Shown piece after piece: positions 14,344-20,773 of a DNA stretch of 32,076 bases (its first letter is position 1; each line of letters starts with the position of its first letter). A program made the translations under genes and the position numbers. The stretch is from the NCBI GenBank assembly GCA_947628255.1, contig CANQZE010000005.1, positions 1 to 32,076 on the forward strand. Direction: 5' to 3'. The DNA is from an uncultured Clostridia bacterium (lineage in GTDB: Bacteria > Bacillota > Clostridia > Christensenellales > CAG-917). A model generated the notes under the pieces. The model saw only the letters and a list, made by a program, of their open reading frames with translations, was not told the origin of the DNA and searched no databases.

Positions 14344-15170
14344 ATCGCGACCTCGATCTTCTTGTCCAACTTTGTGTATTGATAATTTTCAAGTTCGAAG
14401 TCGGCAAGCGTAAAGTCATAGAAGTTTTTGATGTCGGGATTCATTTTGAAAGTCGGGGCGGGGTACTGCGGGTTGCGAAGTATCTCTTCCACGATGGGAA
14501 TGTGGCGATCGTAGATGTGGGCGTCGCTGATCACGTGCACCAACTCTCCGACTTCCAGCCCGCTGACTTGCGCCATCATATGCACCAGAACAGCGTATTG
14601 CACGACGTTCCAGTTGTTGGCGGTGAGAGTGTCCTGACTGCGTTGATTGAGTATGGCGTTGAGCTTGTTGCCCGTGACGTTGAATGTCATCGAATAGGCG
14701 CAAGGATATAGGTGCATTTCGTGCAGGTCCGCAAAATTGTAGATGTTTGTCATTATGCGGCGGGAGCTTGGATTGTGCTTCAGATCATAGATGACTCTGT
14801 CGACTTGATCGAATTCGCCTTCGGGGTAGATGTGCTTGATGCCCAGCTGATAGCCGTATGCTTTGCCTATCGAGCCGCTCTCGTCCGCCCAACTGTCCCA
14901 GATGTGGGAGTTGAGATCGCGCACGTTGTTGGATTTCTTCTGCCATATCCAAAGCAATTCGTCAACGGCGGATTTGAACGCCGTCCTTCTGAGCGTGATG
15001 ATGGGAAACTCCTTGCTCAGGTCGTAGCGATTGACTATGCAGAATTTTTTAATTGTGTGCGCGGGAGTTCCGTCCTCCCATCTCGGACGGACGGGAAGAT
15101 CGCGATCGGACACGCCGTTGTCGATGATGTCGCGGCAAGTCGAAATGAAAATTTTGTCCGCAATACTCAT
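14340..15170 (-). CDS. thyA: Thymidylate synthase (ThyA, phi3T/B. subtilis-like type)
   Basis: 276 residues; GAGGT lies nine bases before the ATG. Converts dUMP to dTMP using methylene-tetrahydrofolate, releasing dihydrofolate for the folA product. The nucleophile is Cys157 in LYPCAYSMTF; the residue after it is Ala rather than the His of E. coli ThyA. NQRSQDTLTANNWNVVQY replaces the usual RSxDxxLGxPFN but keeps the phosphate-binding Arg-Ser and the Asn. DAHIYDRH binds the nucleotide ribose. From memory, these variants are shared with the phage phi3T/B. subtilis ThyA subfamily. Same strand as the GH2 gene 76 bases upstream, but a hairpin lies between. Confidence 0.95.
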   Translation of the reverse strand: MSIADKIFISTCRDIIDNGVSDRDLPVRPRWEDGTPAHTIKKFCIVNRYDLSKEFPIITLRRTAFKSAVDELLWIWQKKSNNVRDLNSHIWDSWADESGSIGKAYGYQLGIKHIYPEGEFDQVDRVIYDLKHNPSSRRIMTNIYNFADLHEMHLYPCAYSMTFNVTGNKLNAILNQRSQDTLTANNWNVVQYAVLVHMMAQVSGLEVGELVHVISDAHIYDRHIPIVEEILRNPQYPAPTFKMNPDIKNFYDFTLADFELENYQYTKLDKKIEVAI

Positions 15171-15197
15171 TATAAAAATACCTCTTGATCATAATTT

Positions 15198-15234
15198 GGC
15201 ACTTTACAGCGCAAAAATCACGCTATAAAGTGCC
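15198..15234 (-). other. Long hairpin between GH2 gene and thyA
   Basis: GGCACTTTACAGCG (15198-15211) pairs with CGCTATAAAGTGCC (15221-15234), 14 pairs with one mismatch and a nine-base loop. It lies 13 bases after the GH2 stop and 28 bases before the thyA start. No T-run follows on the minus strand, so it may stabilise or process the message rather than end it. Confidence 0.6.
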
Positions 15235-15246
15235 GTATTTGCAATT

Positions 15247-17013
15247 TCAGTCCTTGATGACAAGTTGCTCGTTGAGCGCTTTGACCATATCGACGGGGAG
15301 CTTGATCTCCTTTCTGTCATAGGTCACAAGGCCGTTGATCTCCTCCTCGACGTCGCTCACCTGGGTGTACACTGTGGCGCTCAATCCCTTCGCAACGTTG
15401 GGAATTATGCGCTTTTCATACAGCTTTTTGAACGCCTTCGCAAGCGATTCAGGACTCTTGTAGATGCGATATCCGAAAGACTTTTTGGGGGAGAATACGT
15501 GGCCGTCCACCTTGTAGGAATATCCGCCGAACTCGGAAAGCACGCGGCAACGCTTCTCGAAGCGCGGCACCGTGATGGGACGGAAATAGATGTGCTGAGA
15601 CTTTGTGTCCGAGCTGTCCTTGCCTTGATCGTTCCAGCCCGAGACGCTGTCGATGAGGCGGGTGGGATCCTTTGCCTTCATATTGTTCGTTATGCGCACG
15701 CTGTCAAATTGTCCCCAACCTTCGTTGAACGGGACCCAGCAGCAGAGGCTGACGCAGTTTTTGAGATAGTTCATCGTGATGTCGACCTCTCTTTCAAACT
15801 CGTCTCTGCCTTCCTTGTCCGCGCGGGCGAGCTTTTTGTAGGCGCGCTCGTTGTCATCCTTGATGTGGATGCCGACAAAAGCCAACACGCCGATATAGAG
15901 CATATTGTATTTTGTGCCGCCCGTGACCATATCCTGCCACACGAGGATGCCCTCTTTGTCGCAGTGATAGTACCATCTGAGAGGCTCGATCTTGATGTGC
16001 TTTCTGATCATATTGAAGCCCATCGACTTGACAAGTTTGACGTCGTATTCCAGCGCCTTGTTTTCGGGAGGAGTGAGCATCCCGTCGGACCAATAGCCTT
16101 GATCGAGCACGCCGCTCATAAAGTAGGGCTTGTTGTTGAGCGCCATACGCTTGAAGCCCTTGCTGTCCGTCACAAAGCTGAATTTGCGCATTCCGAAATA
16201 GGATTTGACGATATCCTCTCCGAGTTTGAAGGCGAGGCCGTACAGCTTGGGATTTTCGGGGGACCAAAGCTCGTAATTCTTCATCGGGATGTCGATCTCG
16301 TCGCCTTCGCAGATGACGGCGGCGAGCTGTTTTGTGCTGTCTATACCGTCAAGCACGAGGACTTCGACGGGAACATCTGCGCTCTTGTCGAATTTGAGCT
16401 TGACAAGGTCGTTGTCGATGTCGGGGATGATCGTGACGTCCTTGAGATATGCCTCGGGCATACTCTCCATCCAAACGCTTTGCCATATGCCCGATTGAGG
16501 AGTGTACCAGATGCCGCCGCGCTTGATCGACTGTTTGGCGTGAGTGTGATAGCTTGTGTCGGACGGGTCTGTCACCTCGATGTCGATGACGTTTGCCCCG
16601 GGTTTGATCATATCGCTGATGTCAAAGCTGAAGGGCATATAACCGCCGCTGTGTTCGCCGACCGTCTGCCCGTTCAATGTGACTCTGCACCAAAAGTCCA
16701 CCGCGCCGAAGTTGATGAATGTGCGCGACTTGATAAACTCCGCGGGAACTTCGAAAGAGCGATGATAATAGAGCTTGTCGTCGGGGGTGACCACAGTGCC
16801 TTCGGGAAGCCCGCTGAGCAGACTTTCGGGGGAATACGGCACCAAGATCTTGCCTTGATATGCGCCCGAGAAAGTTTCGCTCTTGCGCAGGATCGCATAG
16901 TCCCACTTGCCGTTGAGCGTGAAATAGCTCTTCCTCTCAAACTGAGGGCGAGGGTATTCCGCAAGAGGCACTTCGCCCGGGTTGAACAATGTGTTTAATC
17001 TTACTGTTTCCAT
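15247..17013 (-). CDS. Glycoside hydrolase family 2 (beta-galactosidase/glucuronidase-like)
   Basis: 588 residues from the ATG at 17013; GGAGGAT precedes it (the ATG 12 bases upstream is part of that site). No signal peptide, so it is cytoplasmic and cuts imported glycosides. Order: N-terminal sugar-binding jelly-roll domain (about 10-180, FTLNGKWDYAILR, HSGGYMPFSFDI), immunoglobulin-like domain (about 185-275), TIM barrel (about 280-588). The acid/base is Glu431 in WVPFNEGW and the nucleophile Glu494 in LSEFGGYSY. MIRKHIKIEPLRWYYHCD is a typical barrel segment. It is shorter than LacZ and lacks C-terminal domains. The exact sugar cannot be read from sequence. Divergent from the YfcE gene with a palindrome between them. 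Confidence 0.92.
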   Translation of the reverse strand: METVRLNTLFNPGEVPLAEYPRPQFERKSYFTLNGKWDYAILRKSETFSGAYQGKILVPYSPESLLSGLPEGTVVTPDDKLYYHRSFEVPAEFIKSRTFINFGAVDFWCRVTLNGQTVGEHSGGYMPFSFDISDMIKPGANVIDIEVTDPSDTSYHTHAKQSIKRGGIWYTPQSGIWQSVWMESMPEAYLKDVTIIPDIDNDLVKLKFDKSADVPVEVLVLDGIDSTKQLAAVICEGDEIDIPMKNYELWSPENPKLYGLAFKLGEDIVKSYFGMRKFSFVTDSKGFKRMALNNKPYFMSGVLDQGYWSDGMLTPPENKALEYDVKLVKSMGFNMIRKHIKIEPLRWYYHCDKEGILVWQDMVTGGTKYNMLYIGVLAFVGIHIKDDNERAYKKLARADKEGRDEFEREVDITMNYLKNCVSLCCWVPFNEGWGQFDSVRITNNMKAKDPTRLIDSVSGWNDQGKDSSDTKSQHIYFRPITVPRFEKRCRVLSEFGGYSYKVDGHVFSPKKSFGYRIYKSPESLAKAFKKLYEKRIIPNVAKGLSATVYTQVSDVEEEINGLVTYDRKEIKLPVDMVKALNEQLVIKD

Positions 17014-17035
17014 AAAATCCTCCATTATGTTTTAT

Positions 17036-17064
17036 ATTATAACATAATATATTGAGTCAAACAA
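17036..17064 (-). promoter_or_regulatory. Candidate promoter of the GH2 gene
   Basis: On the minus strand a perfect TATAAT (17036-17041) with a weak TTGTTT (17059-17064) 17 bases upstream. A weak -35 next to a perfect operator-like palindrome is consistent with a regulated promoter. Confidence 0.55.
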
Positions 17065-17082
17065 GACAAAAATCAAAATTTA

Positions 17083-17098
17083 TGTCGCAAGTGCGACA
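17083..17098. promoter_or_regulatory. Perfect palindrome, operator candidate
   Basis: TGTCGCA-AG-TGCGACA: seven-base arms around a two-base centre, between the GH2 promoter on one strand and the YfcE promoter on the other. The size fits a dimeric regulator of the LacI, GntR or similar type. No regulator gene is next to it. Confidence 0.6.
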
Positions 17099-17109
17099 AA
17101 TAGTTTGTG

Positions 17110-17139
17110 TTGACTGTTTGACGTAAGTTGTGCTAATAT
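17110..17139 (+). promoter_or_regulatory. Promoter of the YfcE-like gene
   Basis: TTGACT (17110-17115), 18 bases, TAATAT (17134-17139), with GGAGG and the start codon directly after. The leader is only about ten bases. Confidence 0.65.
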
Positions 17140-17156
17140 ATATGCGGAGGTCGATT

Positions 17157-17714
17157 ATGAAATTTTATATTTGTTCCGATATCCACGGAGCGGCGCCCAA
17201 ACTCGGCGCGTTGCTCGCAATGATTGGAAGCGAACTTGACGGAGGCAAAGCGAAACTTGTCGTGCTTGGAGACATCTACAATCACGGCCCGCGCAATCCC
17301 TTGCCGGAAGGATATGCTCCGATGGAAGTCGCAAACGCGCTCAACGCTCGCAAGGACGCGGTCATCGCCGTCAAGGGCAACTGCGACAGCGAGATCGACG
17401 AGACCATCAGCGAATTCAACATCTATCTCTTCTCCACCGTGGAGATCGGCGGGCGCAAGATCGTCTTTACGCACGGTCACAAGTGCAACCCCGCTATGCC
17501 GGACAAGTCGCTCAAGGCGGGGGATATCGTCTTTTACGGACACGAGCACAGGGTGGATCACAGGCTTATCGAGGGCGTGCATTACGTCTGCGTCGGCGGG
17601 CTTGGAATGGCGGCGGCAGGGTCAAAACCGAGCTATGCCGTGTTTGAAGGCAACAAAGTCGCCGTATATTCTATCGACGACGGCTCTTCGCTTTTGAGCT
17701 TCGAGTTGCAATGA
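17157..17714 (+). CDS. YfcE-like metallophosphoesterase
   Basis: 185 residues; ATG 17157 follows GGAGG by six bases. A small calcineurin-like phosphoesterase of the YfcE/MJ0936 group that hydrolyses phosphodiesters using two metal ions. All five metal motifs are seen: SDIHG (Asp8, His10), GDIYNHGPRN (Asp39, Asn42), GNCDSE (Asn75), THGHK (His106) and YGHEHR (His129, His131). Length is normal and no extra domains are present. It is divergent from the GH2 gene and shares its regulatory region, but the physiological substrate is not known. The family name is secure; a specific gene symbol is not. Confidence 0.92.
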   Translation: MKFYICSDIHGAAPKLGALLAMIGSELDGGKAKLVVLGDIYNHGPRNPLPEGYAPMEVANALNARKDAVIAVKGNCDSEIDETISEFNIYLFSTVEIGGRKIVFTHGHKCNPAMPDKSLKAGDIVFYGHEHRVDHRLIEGVHYVCVGGLGMAAAGSKPSYAVFEGNKVAVYSIDDGSSLLSFELQ

Positions 17715-17733
17715 TTTTTCGCGACATAAAAAT

Positions 17734-17762
17734 GCGACCGCGTTTTTGACACGGTCGCTTTG
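17734..17762. terminator. Bidirectional terminator
   Basis: GCGACCG (17734-17740) pairs with CGGTCGC (17752-17758). A T-rich stretch follows on the plus strand and ATTTTTATG on the minus strand, so it serves both the YfcE gene and the converging membrane-protein gene. Confidence 0.7.
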
Positions 17763-17811
17763 TTGTCGTAAGATATGATTTTTCGGCGCCGCGGCGTATT
17801 GTCGCGACGTT

Positions 17812-18783
17812 TTAGTTTTGCTCTTTATTGGTCGTTTGGTCTGCGCGGCAGTCCGACGCTTCGCTCTTCTTGGCCGGAACGCTTTCGTCGGGCTGAGAAG
17901 GGAAATCGTCTTCGCTCTGCTGTGACGTTTCCAAGGAGGGCGCGTCATTTTGCGCGTCGCTCTCGCATTTGTCGGCGGAGTCGGGCGCTTCAAAGGTCTC
18001 GTCCGTATCGGATACGGAGGACGCGTCCTCCGTGCGTGAGGAGCCAGCGCCCGCCAAAATCGCTTGAGCGCGTTCCGTTTCGCTTTCGGCGCGCTGTTTT
18101 TTCTTTTGCAAAGCGAAGCGTATCGCCGCAAACGCGCCGCACACCGCTATCCCCACAAACAGATATGCGGAGCCTATGCCCCCGCCCAAGCCCACAACGC
18201 CAAGCACGACGGACAACACGACGATGATGGCGGCGGGTATGAGCGCAAGTTTGGGATTTTTGGCGACGTATTTGCCGCCGAGCGAGCCGAACAACGCGTA
18301 CACGACGCAGGAGAAAGCCGGCAATATCCAATTGTTGCGAGTCACGGTTGCCTGCAGATTGGTGAAGGCGAGGCAAAGCACCAAGACGCCTATGATAACG
18401 ACGGTCACTAGCGTGCTTGTCGCGATCGCCAACGTTGACACGACCTCGTTTTCTTCCGAGCCGGGTTTTGTGCCGCAAATTTCCTGCGCCTTGACAACGC
18501 AGGGGATCTTGAGGTTGGACAGGTTGCCCGTGATGAAGGCGAGATATTCGCCGCTCACGCCGAGCATCGGCGCGTAAATGATGGGTTCGACAATGCCCGA
18601 CACAAAGTTGATGATCAGCGGGATCAGAACGGCGGATGTGCCGAAAACTCGCCAATCCGGAGTCACGTCGTAATAAAGCCCGATGGATACGGGGATCATA
18701 AGGAAGAGCAAGATCGCCAAAGCGGTCCATATCCTGCCGATGAGGTGGTATTTGAAGGAATAATCACGCGGAAGTTTTTTCAT
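17812..18783 (-). CDS. Membrane protein, partner of DUF5058 protein
   Basis: 323 residues from the ATG at 18783 with TAAGGAGGC before it; the frame is open further upstream, but only inside the DUF5058 gene. About six to seven membrane segments (residues about 16-250): RIWTALAILLFLMIPVSIGL, VFGTSAVLIPLIINFVSGIV, STLVTVVIIGVLVLCLAF and two more pairs. A loop with two Cys (IPCVVKAQEICGTKPGSEENE) lies between them. The last 75 residues are hydrophilic and rich in Glu, Ser and Asp, probably cytoplasmic. It begins ten bases after the DUF5058 stop. The close pair suggests a two-subunit membrane complex, possibly a transporter; no known transport family is recognised. Confidence 0.75.
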   Translation of the reverse strand: MKKLPRDYSFKYHLIGRIWTALAILLFLMIPVSIGLYYDVTPDWRVFGTSAVLIPLIINFVSGIVEPIIYAPMLGVSGEYLAFITGNLSNLKIPCVVKAQEICGTKPGSEENEVVSTLAIATSTLVTVVIIGVLVLCLAFTNLQATVTRNNWILPAFSCVVYALFGSLGGKYVAKNPKLALIPAAIIVVLSVVLGVVGLGGGIGSAYLFVGIAVCGAFAAIRFALQKKKQRAESETERAQAILAGAGSSRTEDASSVSDTDETFEAPDSADKCESDAQNDAPSLETSQQSEDDFPSQPDESVPAKKSEASDCRADQTTNKEQN

Positions 18784-18793
18784 ATTTGCCTCC

Positions 18794-19627
18794 TTAGACG
18801 AGCATTGCGGACGCCGCCGCTTCGACGGACGCAAGAGGCCAGCCGTTTTTTGTCGCGAAATAGCTTATCACGGCGACGGTCGCCATTGCGATCAGCATAG
18901 ATACGGGGGTCGCAAAACTGTCCAACCATTGCCACTTGAGCTTTGTGATCAGCAGGTCGCAGATGTACATCATCAACATGGCGACGATGACCGCGATGAA
19001 ATTGAAATAGGAATCCACATAGCCCGCGCCCGTCGCGACCGACGTGATGCTCATCGCGAGGTATCCCAGCACAAGGCCGATGAAGCACACCTGAAAGATG
19101 AGTTCGCCGAGGTTTACGCTGTTTTTGCCGACGCCCGCGTTCTTGCCCATAAGCGTGCCGAATTTCGGTTGCAGGCGGCGATAGAACACAAGCACCAATA
19201 TCGGTCCCGACATTATCGAGACAGTCATAACAGTGGATATTGTGACGAGATCTTTTGCCGTCATACCTCTCGACATAAGCCTTTGAAGGGAGCCTGCGAG
19301 CGCGGTCGCGGCGCCATCCGCCATCTGTGTCTCGTATTGCAAAGAACCTATGACGCTCAGTCGTATCGACGGAAAAGCGACTCCCAACGATCCGGCAAGA
19401 GTGATGATGCCGAGCGCAATACCTATCGCGGGCAAGATGGAGAAAGAGAGCGAGGAAGAGATCACTTTTTTGATTTTTTCGGCGCTCAGTCCCAACTTCT
19501 TTGCGCGGCGGATCGAGGCAACCATATAGAATGCGGCAAGCGCCACAACAAAGGCGAACACCGCGCCGTACAGCCCGAACATCAGAGGGGAATCGGGCGA
19601 AAATGAGTTCAGAAGGCTTTGAGTCAT
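18794..19627 (-). CDS. DUF5058 family membrane protein
   Basis: 277 residues; ATG 19627 with AAAGGAGT before it. The frame runs upstream to 19690 without another ribosome site. Seven to eight membrane segments. The pattern SAEKIKKVISSSLSFSILPAIGIALGIITLAGSLG, then IRLSVIGSLQYETQMADGAA, is typical of DUF5058 proteins of Clostridia (remembered, not searched). Their function is not established; they usually come with a second membrane protein, as here. It lies 81 bases after the sulfatase-maturase gene on the same strand, so the pair may serve sulfated-substrate metabolism, but that is inference only. Confidence 0.75.
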   Translation of the reverse strand: MTQSLLNSFSPDSPLMFGLYGAVFAFVVALAAFYMVASIRRAKKLGLSAEKIKKVISSSLSFSILPAIGIALGIITLAGSLGVAFPSIRLSVIGSLQYETQMADGAATALAGSLQRLMSRGMTAKDLVTISTVMTVSIMSGPILVLVFYRRLQPKFGTLMGKNAGVGKNSVNLGELIFQVCFIGLVLGYLAMSITSVATGAGYVDSYFNFIAVIVAMLMMYICDLLITKLKWQWLDSFATPVSMLIAMATVAVISYFATKNGWPLASVEAAASAMLV

Positions 19628-19658
19628 ACGTACTCCTTTTTTGTCGTTAAATTTTGCA

Positions 19659-19702
19659 AAACGGACTTTATGCGCTTCAAACAGCCGCATAAAACGCCGT
19701 TT
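19659..19702 (-). other. Strong hairpin between maturase and DUF5058 genes
   Basis: Two stacked stems: AAACGG/CCGTTT (19659-19664 with 19697-19702) and TTTATGCG/CGCATAAA (19667-19674 with 19686-19693), with an eleven-base loop. It begins six bases after the maturase stop. There is no T-run, so it may limit read-through or protect the upstream message. Confidence 0.55.
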
Positions 19703-19708
19703 GAGTTG

Positions 19709-20770
19709 TCAATATATCTTTTTCATCTCAGACAGATACGCTTTGAAGAGAGCTTGATATGCGCCGCATTTTTCGACGTCCCTTCTCTCTCGCTTGCAAC
19801 CGCCTCCGCAAAGTTTGAAATACGGACAGGCTTTGCATTTTGCCGAAACGCGAAGGCTTTCGCGGATGAAATTTTTTGCGGCGGGGCAAACGGCGAGCGC
19901 GGAAAAATCCGTGGCGGCGATGTTGCCAAGCTCAAATTCGTCAAGGCAGTAGAAGTCGCAGGGATACACTGTGCCGTCCGCTTCGATGACAAACTGGTGA
20001 GAGCAGAATCCGTTCATCCCGCATTGCTCCGCGCTTTTGCCGTGCGCGAGGCGGACGAAGTTGTCAAACTGCCTGATCGAGATATATTTTCCGTCTTTGA
20101 TGTCCGCGAGGTAGCGAGCGAACAGTTTTTTCAAAAAGACGGCGTATTCCTCTTCGGTCGGGTATGAATCGGGGTCGTAAGGTTGACCGTCGAGAGGCTT
20201 GAGGAAGGGGATAAATTGTAAAAATTTGAAGTCCTGCGCCTTGTAAAAATCGTAGATCTCGTCAATGTTGACGACGACAGAGCGGCTCAGCACGGTGAGG
20301 ACGTTGAAGGGAACGCCGCGCCTTTTCAGCAAGCCTATGCCGCGCATTATGTCGGGAAAGGCGGGCGCGCCGTCTGCCGTGACGCGACAGCGGTTGTTTT
20401 CCTCCGCGCCGTCGAGAGATATCCCGATCAAAAAGTTGTGCTTTTTGAAGATATCGATCCACTCGTCGTCTATCAGCGTGCCGTTTGTCTGTATGACGGC
20501 GGAGACGTTCGGATGAGGCGACACAAGTTTGCCGACGAACTCGAAAAACGCCTTGCCTCGCAAAAGCGGTTCGCCGCCTTGAAATGACAAGTAGAGCCTG
20601 TCCCCATTCGCATAGGAGAGCGCTTTTTTGAAGATATCCTCAAAAAGCGCCTCGCTCATCATTCCCTTGCTGAAGCTCTCGCGCATATTCGCCAAGGAGT
20701 GATAAAAACAATAGGTGCATCTCAGATTGCAATTGCCCGAGGCGGGCTTTAACATCACGGATATGTTCAT
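19709..20770 (-). CDS. Anaerobic sulfatase-maturating enzyme (radical SAM)
   Basis: 353 residues. The ATG lies three bases after the sulfatase stop codon. It oxidises the active-site Cys or Ser of sulfatases to formylglycine in the cytoplasm without oxygen. The N-terminus MNISVMLKPASGNCNLRCTYCFYHSL holds the radical-SAM cluster motif Cys14, Cys18, Cys21 and the anSME-type CTYCFYHSL. LSFQGGEPLL is the SAM-binding GGEP. The C-terminal SPASM region has Cys-rich clusters (CGMNGFCSHQF, YPCDFYC, CKACPYFKLCGGGCKRERRD) for two more iron-sulfur clusters. Length is slightly shorter than usual (about 370) but complete. Its substrate is almost certainly the adjacent sulfatase. Confidence 0.97.
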   Translation of the reverse strand: MNISVMLKPASGNCNLRCTYCFYHSLANMRESFSKGMMSEALFEDIFKKALSYANGDRLYLSFQGGEPLLRGKAFFEFVGKLVSPHPNVSAVIQTNGTLIDDEWIDIFKKHNFLIGISLDGAEENNRCRVTADGAPAFPDIMRGIGLLKRRGVPFNVLTVLSRSVVVNIDEIYDFYKAQDFKFLQFIPFLKPLDGQPYDPDSYPTEEEYAVFLKKLFARYLADIKDGKYISIRQFDNFVRLAHGKSAEQCGMNGFCSHQFVIEADGTVYPCDFYCLDEFELGNIAATDFSALAVCPAAKNFIRESLRVSAKCKACPYFKLCGGGCKRERRDVEKCGAYQALFKAYLSEMKKIY

Positions 20771-20773
20771 CGG

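Noticed and set aside
15265-16998. 577-codon plus-strand frame opposite the GH2 gene
   Set aside because: Antisense shadow: the GH2 protein shows all catalytic motifs, while this frame shows none and has no ribosome site.
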